Of a stretch of 5,265 nucleotides of DNA, positions 1-5,265 are shown one piece after another. The notes under the pieces were generated by a model. It was not told the origin of the DNA, ran no database searches, and saw only the letters and a program-made list of their open reading frames with translations. The position numbers were made by a program, and so were the translations under genes. The stretch is from an uncultured delta proteobacterium (GTDB lineage: Bacteria; UBA10199; GCA-002796325; 1-14-0-20-49-13), in assembly GCA_903868375.1 (NCBI GenBank), contig CAIPVD010000310.1:1-5265 (forward strand), in the 5' to 3' direction. The number at the start of each line of letters is the position of its first letter. The stretch's first letter is position 1.

Positions 1-1
1 C

Positions 2-808
2 GGCTTCTTCGACGTCGCTCCACGCATTAATAGATACGATAGCATGCCTATTACCACGAGCCCCATTGTCATCCCCGAATTTATGGCGAAGGTTGGCCGA
101 TCTGCTGGCGTTGACCTTTTAATATTCGGCATCGTTAACACGTACGATTCAAGAACGGTGCACGAAATAAAGAAGGAAGAAAAAGATGCCCACACCGGAA
201 ATTACCGCACAGAGTATTATTCGGAGAACGGCGTTCAAAAGTCGCGGCAGGTAGAAATTATAGGTAAGAAGATCGAAGAGATACCGACCGCTAGAAGACA
301 GGCTGCGATAAGCTTCAAGGCCTACGCGCTAAAGCCAAAGGATGGAAAATATGCGGGCAAGGACCTGATAGAGGATATGAAGACGGTTTCTGCGGAAGGG
401 CAATTTGATATCAACAGGCTTCCATCGGAGCAGTATATGTTGAGCGAGCTTACGGACAAGCTGGCCGATGTGTTTGTTGCGAACATCACTCCGCACGAAG
501 TGACCGAATATCTAAAGCTCGAAAGCAACAAGGCGTGTCGTGCAGGCGTTAAACTTGCAAAGAAGAACGATTGGGCCGGTGCCATGGAAATTTGGGAAAC
601 CGCCGCAAATGCTAATCCAGGTGACCACATCGCCATTTACAATTTAGGCGTAGGTTACGAATTCCAGCGCGACTACGAAAAGGCGCGAGACCAGTATCGC
701 ATTGCTATGAAGCTATCCAATAAGCCGCTATATAATGAAGCCTGGGTCCGTGTTCACGACATCATCCAGCAAGATGTGAAACTTAAAATTCAGCTAAAGG
801 GGCACTGA
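2..808 (+). CDS. CsgG-like protein with C-terminal TPR repeats (5' partial)
   Basis: The reading frame is open from the first bases, so the gene begins before the window and 268 residues are visible. The ATG at 44 is probably internal: it has no Shine-Dalgarno sequence, and the codons before it encode GFFDVAPRI, which resembles the conserved 'GYFDVVDR' strand of CsgG-type proteins. Further along, VDLLIFGIVNTY (visible residues about 37-48) looks like the next core strand, and SELTDKLADVFVANITPHEVTEYLKLE (about 148-174) the end of that domain. Two TPR-like helical hairpins follow (about 174-207 and 208-241), with DWAGAMEIWETAANANPGD and IYNLGVGYEFQRDYEKARDQY as their recognisable parts. Family members are usually exported lipoproteins of the outer envelope, but the signal peptide and any lipobox lie outside the window. 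The kinase gene starts 4 bases after the stop, implying a shared transcript. The TPR call is fairly firm; the CsgG-like call is from remembered motifs, and the substrate or partner is unknown. Confidence 0.7.
   Translation, partial: GFFDVAPRINRYDSMPITTSPIVIPEFMAKVGRSAGVDLLIFGIVNTYDSRTVHEIKKEEKDAHTGNYRTEYYSENGVQKSRQVEIIGKKIEEIPTARRQAAISFKAYALKPKDGKYAGKDLIEDMKTVSAEGQFDINRLPSEQYMLSELTDKLADVFVANITPHEVTEYLKLESNKACRAGVKLAKKNDWAGAMEIWETAANANPGDHIAIYNLGVGYEFQRDYEKARDQYRIAMKLSNKPLYNEAWVRVHDIIQQDVKLKIQLKGH
796..802 (+). promoter_or_regulatory. Ribosome binding site of the kinase gene
   Basis: AAAGGGG lies 10 bases before the ATG at 813, inside the last codons of the upstream gene. This supports the ATG at 813 as the start and suggests translation of the pair from one mRNA. 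Confidence 0.5.
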
Positions 809-812
809 CCTC

Positions 813-2342
813 ATGCACCTTCCCTATAAATTCGGCAAATATGTGCTGGTGCAAAAAATTGCCAGCGGCGGGATGGCCGAAATTTACCGCGCGAAGTATC
901 ATGGCGAGGGCGGGTTCGTAAAAGAGGTGGCGGTAAAACGCATTTTGCCGGCATGGTCCGGCAGCGGTGATTTTGTCACGATGCTCTGCGACGAGGCGAA
1001 GGCGCTCGTTCATTTGCAGCATCAGAACATCGTGCAGGTCTATGAGCTTGGCAAAGACGGCAACGCTTTTTATATCTCGATGGAATATGTCGAAGGCGTT
1101 GATCTGCGCAGATTTATCCGGCGGCTCGCAGATGCACGCCAGTCCTCGTCAAATTACGGGGATCCACCCCTAAAATATGTCTGTTTTATCGTAGCTGAAA
1201 TTCTTAAGGCTATCGACTTTGCTCACAATCGAAAAGATAAACAGGGGAACTGCTTAGGCATAATCCACCGCGATATCAGCCCGCAAAACATCCTCGTTTC
1301 GTACAACGGCGAAGTAAAGGTGGCCGATTTTGGAATAGCGAAAGGAAAACATCGGTCGTTCGAAACCGCCGTGGTCCAAGTTAAGGGGAAATACGCCTAC
1401 ATGTCGCCCGAACAGGCGGAAGGACGTCCGCTAGATCTAAGAAGCGACCTTTATTCCATCGGCGTTGTTCTGTACGAGCTGCTTACAAGAAAGCGCCTTT
1501 ACGATGCGCCGAACGATCTTCTTACGATCGAAGAGGTGAAGAAGTCGGTTCTGCCTGAAGGCTGGGAGGCGGATGTCCCTATCGGAATTCGTCCAATAGT
1601 AAGGCGGGCGCTTCAGCGAGATCCTAGCGATAGATACCAGACGGCGAACGATTTCCTTAACGACCTGAACAAATTTGCCACCGCTAACAAATGCCTAACT
1701 CATGGGATCGAGCTTTCTATATTTATCAAAGAACTCTTCAAAGATGAGCATGAGCGCTCTTTGAAAGAAGATGCCGCGGATGTTGAAATAGACGAAGGCG
1801 AACTTAAACACGAAACGAGGGTTTTGAGCGTAATAGCCAAAACGGAGCCGGAAGTTCGGAAGAGGCCTCTTTATAGAAAGAAATGGCTGGCACTTGCCGC
1901 ATCGTTCATCATTGTCGTCATGGCTACGGTTGCATTTTCAATAATAAATTCAGTGAAGATGCGATCATCTGCCGAAGAAATAAAAGTTCCGCCCGTCCAA
2001 GAAGCAGTTCTTCCACTTCCGCCACCTCCAATACCTGTGCCTCAAGCGATACAAAAGGTCGTGCAGGAGCAGGTGCAAGAACCACCGAAACTGGTCGCAG
2101 GTGGCTTATTAAATGTCCAGGCTAGGCCTTGGGGTTATGTCTTTCTGCCGGGGTACGTTTCAAAGAAGGAAACTCCGGTCAAGGGCGTGAAGATAAAGCC
2201 GGGCGATTACACATTAAAGGTCTATTACGAACCGGAAGATAAATGGGTGCAGCAGAAACTTACCGTCGCCGAAAATTCGAAGATAACCTGTGTCGCAAAT
2301 TTTGAAAAGAGTTCGAAGCTTACCTGCCTCAATAATAAATGA
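813..2342 (+). CDS. Membrane-anchored Ser/Thr protein kinase with C-terminal PEGA-like domain
   Basis: A Hanks-type kinase of 509 residues. The catalytic domain spans about 8-287: glycine loop IASGGMAEIY (16-25), ATP-anchoring lysine K42 in VAVKR, helix-C glutamate E61, catalytic loop HRDISPQN (152-159, D154 catalytic, N159 metal-binding), DFG (172-174), SPE (198-200) closing the activation segment, D212 and R274 of the C-lobe. All catalytic residues are present, so activity is expected. The loop is an RD type, and S182 and T185 are possible activation-segment phosphosites. The usual lysine of HRDxKxxN is Ser156, a variant common in myxobacterial-type kinases. A basic stretch (349-357) precedes one membrane span (about 358-378), placing the kinase in the cytoplasm. 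A proline-rich linker (392-425) leads to an external domain (430-497) resembling PEGA: GLLNVQARPWGYVFLPG, then KIKPGDYTLKVYY. The start sits just before the kinase fold and has a usable RBS. The gene likely shares an operon with the CsgG/TPR gene, whose product could be its partner (inference). Its target is unknown. Confidence 0.93.
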   Translation: MHLPYKFGKYVLVQKIASGGMAEIYRAKYHGEGGFVKEVAVKRILPAWSGSGDFVTMLCDEAKALVHLQHQNIVQVYELGKDGNAFYISMEYVEGVDLRRFIRRLADARQSSSNYGDPPLKYVCFIVAEILKAIDFAHNRKDKQGNCLGIIHRDISPQNILVSYNGEVKVADFGIAKGKHRSFETAVVQVKGKYAYMSPEQAEGRPLDLRSDLYSIGVVLYELLTRKRLYDAPNDLLTIEEVKKSVLPEGWEADVPIGIRPIVRRALQRDPSDRYQTANDFLNDLNKFATANKCLTHGIELSIFIKELFKDEHERSLKEDAADVEIDEGELKHETRVLSVIAKTEPEVRKRPLYRKKWLALAASFIIVVMATVAFSIINSVKMRSSAEEIKVPPVQEAVLPLPPPPIPVPQAIQKVVQEQVQEPPKLVAGGLLNVQARPWGYVFLPGYVSKKETPVKGVKIKPGDYTLKVYYEPEDKWVQQKLTVAENSKITCVANFEKSSKLTCLNNK

Positions 2343-3623
2343 TTACTTTATCCATGGGCCCCAGTCGGGAAGGCTGCCGTTGCCTTTGGATATCCGTGCT
2401 TGATTCGAACCGTCCGAACGCATCATATATACGGCGGAAGTTCCGTCGCGTGTGGAGCTGAATGTTATGAAACGCCCGTCCGGTGACCAGCGAGGATGTT
2501 CGTTGGAGCCGGATTCTATCGTTAAGCGCTGGATGTTCGTTCCGTCACTGTTCATCACGAATATATCGAACGTGCCGGTATCTTGGCCGCAAAATACGAT
2601 CTTCGAAGAATCGGGCGATATATCCGGCGAATCGTTATGCACGCCAACGAAGGTTAGCCTCTTCGCCTCGCCGCCGCCAACTGGTTGCCTGTAAACATGC
2701 AAACGCCCTGGCCTTGTCGATGAAAAAACCATGGTTGCGCCGTCTTTTGTGAATCGCGGCGCGATATTTATTCCGCCGGCTTGGGTTAGCTGCCTCTCTT
2801 TGCCACCGCTCATCGAAAATAGCTCGGTGGAATTTCCAAGCGATTCGGCGAAATATATCGTCGAGCCGTCGGTGTAGTAAGCTGGAGTTATGTTCGTGTT
2901 GCTGTTCCTGGTTAACTGCGTGATCTTGCCGGTGCCAAGTTCCGCCTGAAATATTTCCGGGTTACCTTTTAAGAACGATGCGTAAACGAGGCGTCCGCCA
3001 TCTGGCGACCAGGACGGACCCATATCGAGCGTGCCGCCTTTTGTGATGCGCTGGTTGTCTTCGCCATCGACATCCATTATATAGATGCCCTTGTTCCCTT
3101 TTCCAGTTACCGCGCTGTAGGCTATCTTTGTGTTGAAGATGCCGCGCACGCCGGTTAATGCCAACATTATTTCATCGGAAAAACGGTGGGCGATGGAACG
3201 TTTATCTTTTACATCGGCCGAATATTCTTTTCCAACGAGCATTTGCGCAGAGTACGGATCGAATAGCTTTAGCTGGATGGTTACCTTTCCGCCGCTCTTT
3301 TCTATAGAACCCTTCACTAACGCGCCGGCCTCGATTGCGGTCCACTGCGCAAAATTTATCTTATCTGATGTTAGCCCGGTGCCATGGTCCAAAAATGCGG
3401 TGTCGGGGATCACTTCAAAATAACCGGAAAGCGTTAGGTCGTTCTTGATTATCGAAGGTATCTCATCCGCAAGATTTCCGGAACCGACCAGTTCAGTTAT
3501 AGCTATAGGGAACTTCTTGTCCGACGGCTGATCGACGGGGATGTAGATGCGGGCATGCACATTGGAAGCCAAGCCAGCAATGCAAGCAAGGCCAGCAAGG
3601 ATAGACAGTAGGATCTTTTTCAT
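2343..3623 (-). CDS. tolB: Tol-Pal system beta-propeller protein TolB
   Basis: A periplasmic protein of 426 residues, close to the usual TolB length of about 430. In characterised species TolB binds Pal and TolA and helps maintain the outer membrane and its constriction at division. Residues 1-24 form a Sec signal peptide (MKK n-region, hydrophobic core, cleavage after VHA24). The N-terminal alpha/beta domain runs about 25-160 and ends in the TolB signature HRFSDEIMLALTGVRGIFNTKIAY (146-169). The propeller follows, with blade motifs WSPDGGRLVYAS (205-216), YYTDGSTIYFAES (249-261), FTKDGATMVFSSTR (291-304), ISPDSSKIVFCG (335-346) and WSPDGRFITFSSTRDG (379-394), ending in LPDWGPW. The start is fixed by the signal peptide, although no Shine-Dalgarno sequence precedes it. 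No tolQ, tolR, tolA or pal lies alongside; the neighbours are a convergent kinase gene (zero gap) and a divergent aminotransferase operon, so tolB appears monocistronic here, at least upstream. The signal peptide contains a small AGLA duplication (residues 10-13 and 16-19). Confidence 0.95.
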   Translation of the reverse strand: MKKILLSILAGLACIAGLASNVHARIYIPVDQPSDKKFPIAITELVGSGNLADEIPSIIKNDLTLSGYFEVIPDTAFLDHGTGLTSDKINFAQWTAIEAGALVKGSIEKSGGKVTIQLKLFDPYSAQMLVGKEYSADVKDKRSIAHRFSDEIMLALTGVRGIFNTKIAYSAVTGKGNKGIYIMDVDGEDNQRITKGGTLDMGPSWSPDGGRLVYASFLKGNPEIFQAELGTGKITQLTRNSNTNITPAYYTDGSTIYFAESLGNSTELFSMSGGKERQLTQAGGINIAPRFTKDGATMVFSSTRPGRLHVYRQPVGGGEAKRLTFVGVHNDSPDISPDSSKIVFCGQDTGTFDIFVMNSDGTNIQRLTIESGSNEHPRWSPDGRFITFSSTRDGTSAVYMMRSDGSNQARISKGNGSLPDWGPWIK

Positions 3624-3630
3624 GGAGAAG

Positions 3631-3659
3631 CTAATAGAGTATTACGTGAAAATTTTCAA
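3631..3659 (-). promoter_or_regulatory. Candidate tolB promoter, possibly giving a leaderless mRNA
   Basis: Reading the minus strand, TTGAAA (3654-3659) is followed after 17 bases by TATTAG (3631-3636). These match the sigma70-type consensus at 5 of 6 and 4 of 6 positions with ideal spacing. Only seven bases separate the -10 from the tolB ATG (3621-3623), so transcription would start at or next to the A of the ATG. The lack of any Shine-Dalgarno sequence upstream of tolB fits this. A promoter further upstream cannot be excluded. Confidence 0.35.
3647..3658. repeat. Perfect 12-bp palindrome TGAAAATTTTCA
   Basis: An uninterrupted inverted repeat that overlaps five bases of the candidate tolB -35 hexamer and extends into the spacer. 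Its position is right for an operator, but it is AT-rich, short and not a site I can assign to a known regulator. Confidence 0.4.
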
Positions 3660-3733
3660 TGCGAAAGAATTTTTGCCTTGTGCCCACGTTATCGTCAGGC
3701 GTTCAGAAAAGTTACTCGGGTTTTTATCTTTAT

Positions 3734-3747
3734 TTGACATTTGACAT
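3734..3747 (+). repeat. Tandem direct repeat (TTGACAT)x2
   Basis: Two perfect adjacent 7-bp copies, each containing a full consensus -35 hexamer. The second is the better promoter element; the first may be incidental or a regulator-binding half-site. The repeat is visible directly, and any function is inferred. Confidence 0.6.
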
Positions 3748-3769
3748 AACCACCAGAAATTACTAGAAA
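3734..3769 (+). promoter_or_regulatory. Candidate promoter of the aminotransferase-lyase operon
   Basis: A consensus -35 TTGACA (3741-3746) is followed after exactly 17 bases by TAGAAA (3764-3769), which matches TATAAT at 4 of 6 positions. Transcription would start near 3776, leaving a leader of about 18 bases that still contains the RBS. The -35 is the second copy of a tandem TTGACAT (3734-3747); the first copy has no good -10 at proper spacing. Confidence 0.45.
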
Positions 3770-3782
3770 AACCACACGACTA

Positions 3783-3787
3783 GAGGG
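3783..3787 (+). promoter_or_regulatory. Ribosome binding site of the aminotransferase gene
   Basis: GAGGG ends six bases before the ATG at 3794. It supports this start, which also matches the N-terminal arm expected of the family. Confidence 0.6.
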
Positions 3788-3793
3788 ATTTCT

Positions 3794-4966
3794 ATGCCAA
3801 TTTCAAAAAAGATCGCCGAAGAGATGAAGAAGGGTTCTTGGATACGGCGTATGTTCGAGGAAGGGATCAAGCTTAAGAAACAATTCGGCGCGGATAATAT
3901 CTTCGACCTATCGCTTGGCAATCCGGAGATGGAACCGCCGCAAAAATTCACCGATGCGCTAAAGAAGATCGTAAACGACCCAGTTAAGGGAATGCACCGC
4001 TATATGCCGAACTCCGGCTACCCGGAAACTCGCACCACGGTCGCGAACATCATCAATCGCGAATCGAAGGTAAAACTTGTCTGCGGAGATGTGGTGATGA
4101 CATGTGGCGCTGCCGGCGCGCTGAACGTTGTGCTAAAGGCGCTTCTAAACGTTGGCGAAGAGGTCATCATCTTTTCGCCCTTCTTTGTGGAGTATGTCTA
4201 TTACTTAGACAATCACGGGCTTAAGTGCCGGGTCGTCGAAACTGATGCCGATTTTATGCCCGACGTAGCGGCGCTAGAGAAAAGCATTAGCGCGAACACG
4301 AAGGCGCTAATAATAAATTCTCCGAACAATCCGACCGGTGCGGTCTATGAAGACAGGCACATAAATCAAATTGCGCAGGTCTTGGGTAAGAAGAGCGCCG
4401 AATTCGGCACGGAGATACTTCTTATCTTAGACGATGCCTATGGAAAGATAGTTTACGACGGCGCCCACACCGGCTGCATATTCAACCACTACGCGAATAG
4501 CATCGTGGCCGCTTCTTTCTCGAAGACGTTGTCCATTCCAGGTGAACGCATTGGATACATTGCGGTCGGCCCCGAATGCTCGGACCATGCGGAGATAATG
4601 GGGGCGCTTGCATTTTGCAACAGAACGCTTGGTTACGTGAACGCGCCGGCACTTATGCAACGTGTGATAACTGCCGCCGCCGATGTTGTCATCGACATAT
4701 CTATTTATCAAAATAAGCGCGACCGCTTGTACAACGGCATGATAGCTGCGGGCTACGAGCTTCACAAACCAAAAGGGGCGTTCTATTTATTTCCGAAGAC
4801 ACCTATTAAAGACGATGTCCTGTTCACGCAACGACTCATTCAAGAGCGCGTTCTTGCGGTGCCCGGAAGCGGATTTGGGCGGCCTGGTTACATGAGGCTT
4901 TCATATTGTGTTGAAGATAAGGTGATAGACGGAGCGATCGAAGGACTTAAAAGGAGCATATCATGA
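3794..4966 (+). CDS. PLP-dependent class I/II aminotransferase (aspartate-aminotransferase fold)
   Basis: A cytoplasmic fold-type I enzyme of 390 residues that moves an amino group between an amino acid and a 2-oxo acid. The key residues are in the usual order: GNP (42-44) and Y70 near the substrate site, GAAGAL (105-110) for the PLP phosphate, SPNNPTG (176-182) with N179 near the cofactor O3', D213 pairing with the pyridine nitrogen and Y216 in LDDAYGKIVY, the Schiff-base lysine K244 in SFSKTLSIPGER with R252 for the phosphate, and R368 in MRLSY for the substrate carboxylate. Length and N-terminus (KKIAEEMKKGSWIRRMFEEG) agree with a family usually annotated only as 'pyridoxal phosphate-dependent aminotransferase', so the amino donor is not predictable. 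The gene opens an operon behind a plausible promoter and overlaps the next gene by four bases (ATGA), which implies translational coupling to a tryptophanase/tyrosine phenol-lyase homologue. An aromatic or branched substrate would suit that neighbour, but this is inference. No active-site residue is missing. Confidence 0.93.
   Translation: MPISKKIAEEMKKGSWIRRMFEEGIKLKKQFGADNIFDLSLGNPEMEPPQKFTDALKKIVNDPVKGMHRYMPNSGYPETRTTVANIINRESKVKLVCGDVVMTCGAAGALNVVLKALLNVGEEVIIFSPFFVEYVYYLDNHGLKCRVVETDADFMPDVAALEKSISANTKALIINSPNNPTGAVYEDRHINQIAQVLGKKSAEFGTEILLILDDAYGKIVYDGAHTGCIFNHYANSIVAASFSKTLSIPGERIGYIAVGPECSDHAEIMGALAFCNRTLGYVNAPALMQRVITAAADVVIDISIYQNKRDRLYNGMIAAGYELHKPKGAFYLFPKTPIKDDVLFTQRLIQERVLAVPGSGFGRPGYMRLSYCVEDKVIDGAIEGLKRSIS
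4951..4956 (+). promoter_or_regulatory. Ribosome binding site of the lyase gene
   Basis: AAGGAG, a near-consensus Shine-Dalgarno, lies six bases before the ATG at 4963 and within the end of the aminotransferase gene. It fixes the start of the last gene and shows it can also be translated independently of the coupling overlap. Confidence 0.7.
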
Positions 4967-5265
4967 CCGAGCAAGCGCCGATACCGTACAAGATAAAGAG
5001 CATCGAGCCGATACACTTACTTTCGCGCGAAGAACGCGAGAAGGTAATAACCAAGGCGGGGCTAAACCTGTTTCGGCTGCGTTCCGATCAGGTATATATC
5101 GACCTGCTCACAGATTCCGGCACCGGCGCCATGAGCGCAAAGCAGTGGTCGGCGGTTATGCTTGGAGATGAATCTTACGCCGGAAGCTCTTCGTTCTTTC
5201 GCCTGGAAAAAGTTGTGCAGGATCTAACGGGGCTGCCTCATTTAATGCCGGTGCATCAGGGCCGC
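4963..5265 (+). CDS. Tryptophanase / tyrosine phenol-lyase family enzyme (3' partial)
   Basis: The first 101 residues of a PLP-dependent beta-eliminating lyase; the gene runs off the window (family length is about 460-470). These enzymes split L-tryptophan to indole, or L-tyrosine to phenol, with pyruvate and ammonia. The N-terminal arm PYKIKSIEPI (8-17) is followed by the family block YIDLLTDSGTGAMS (45-58), whose T50 corresponds to the substrate-carboxylate threonine, then GDESYAGS (68-75) with Y72 at the catalytic or cofactor tyrosine (Y71 in Citrobacter tyrosine phenol-lyase), and HQGR (98-101), whose Q-G-R contacts the PLP phosphate. From memory, IKSxE, SRxER, AMSxKQW, YAGS and LEKxV agree better with tyrosine phenol-lyase than with E. 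coli TnaA, though the G in SGTGAM is the TnaA state. The residues that decide specificity (Arg381/Val394 region, Phe448 region) lie beyond the window, so no gene symbol is given. The ATG overlaps the aminotransferase stop (ATGA). Confidence 0.9.
   Translation, partial: MTEQAPIPYKIKSIEPIHLLSREEREKVITKAGLNLFRLRSDQVYIDLLTDSGTGAMSAKQWSAVMLGDESYAGSSSFFRLEKVVQDLTGLPHLMPVHQGR

Noticed and set aside
44..46. ATG at 44 as the true start of the first gene
   Set aside because: The frame is open upstream to the window edge, the upstream codons encode a CsgG-like conserved stretch (GFFDVAPRI), and no RBS precedes this ATG.
322..636. Minus-strand ORF of 104 codons inside the CsgG/TPR gene
   Set aside because: It is antisense to a supported coding frame and its translation is low-complexity and unrecognisable.
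2371..2387. AAGGC/GCCTT hairpin just after the kinase stop as an intrinsic terminator
   Set aside because: The stem is only five base pairs, the loop is seven bases, and no T-run follows on the plus strand.
3582..3584. Cys14 of TolB as a lipoprotein cysteine
   Set aside because: The preceding residues are GLA with Gly at -3, a poor lipobox, and the Cys is in the middle of the hydrophobic core. A clean signal peptidase I site (VHA) follows at residue 24.
3547..3744. Small plus-strand ORF (65 codons, with an internal ATG at 3622) across the tolB start and intergenic region
   Set aside because: Half of it is antisense to the tolB signal peptide, it has no convincing RBS, and the product resembles nothing I recognise.
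3776..3793. A tnaC-like attenuating leader peptide before the aminotransferase-lyase operon
   Set aside because: The leader predicted from the best promoter is about 18 bases, with no room for a leader ORF or attenuator hairpin.
4427..4765. Minus-strand ORF of 112 codons inside the aminotransferase gene
   Set aside because: It is an antisense shadow of a gene whose catalytic motifs are all intact, with no domain-like sequence of its own.

Overview
The window looks like ordinary chromosome of a Gram-negative bacterium. It carries tolB (a periplasmic protein of the Tol-Pal envelope system) and a eukaryote-like Ser/Thr kinase of the kind abundant in Myxococcota, Bdellovibrionota and other lineages formerly grouped as Deltaproteobacteria. 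Three features point loosely that way: the kinase catalytic loop HRDISPQN, its KGK...YMSPEQ activation segment, and the PEGA-like tail after a membrane span. Base composition looks close to balanced and ATA, AAG and GAA codons are frequent. Taxonomy below that level cannot be read from the window.

Layout: bases 2-808 (+) hold the 3' part of a gene for a CsgG-like, TPR-containing protein whose start lies outside the window. Four bases later a Ser/Thr kinase gene follows (813-2342, +), almost certainly in the same operon. On the other strand tolB (2343-3623) converges on the kinase gene with no base between the two stop codons. A 170-base divergent intergenic region (3624-3793) separates tolB from a second rightward operon. 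That operon has a class I/II PLP aminotransferase gene (3794-4966) whose stop overlaps the start (ATGA) of a tryptophanase/tyrosine phenol-lyase family gene (4963 to beyond the window end).

Functionally there are two themes. The left half concerns the envelope: a probable surface or periplasmic CsgG/TPR protein, a membrane-spanning kinase with an external PEGA-like domain, and TolB. The right half is amino-acid catabolism by two translationally coupled PLP enzymes: a transaminase and a beta-eliminating lyase that would release pyruvate, ammonia and phenol or indole.

The intergenic region holds the only regulatory signals I can argue for. They are a TTGACA-17-TAGAAA promoter for the aminotransferase operon, preceded by a tandem TTGACAT, and a TTGAAA-17-TATTAG candidate for tolB. 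The tolB candidate sits so close to its ATG that the transcript may be leaderless, and a perfect 12-bp palindrome overlaps its -35. I see no RNA genes, mobile elements, CRISPR arrays or convincing terminators. I do not see a clearly undescribed system; the kinase/CsgG-TPR pair and the tolB start region are the parts most worth following.
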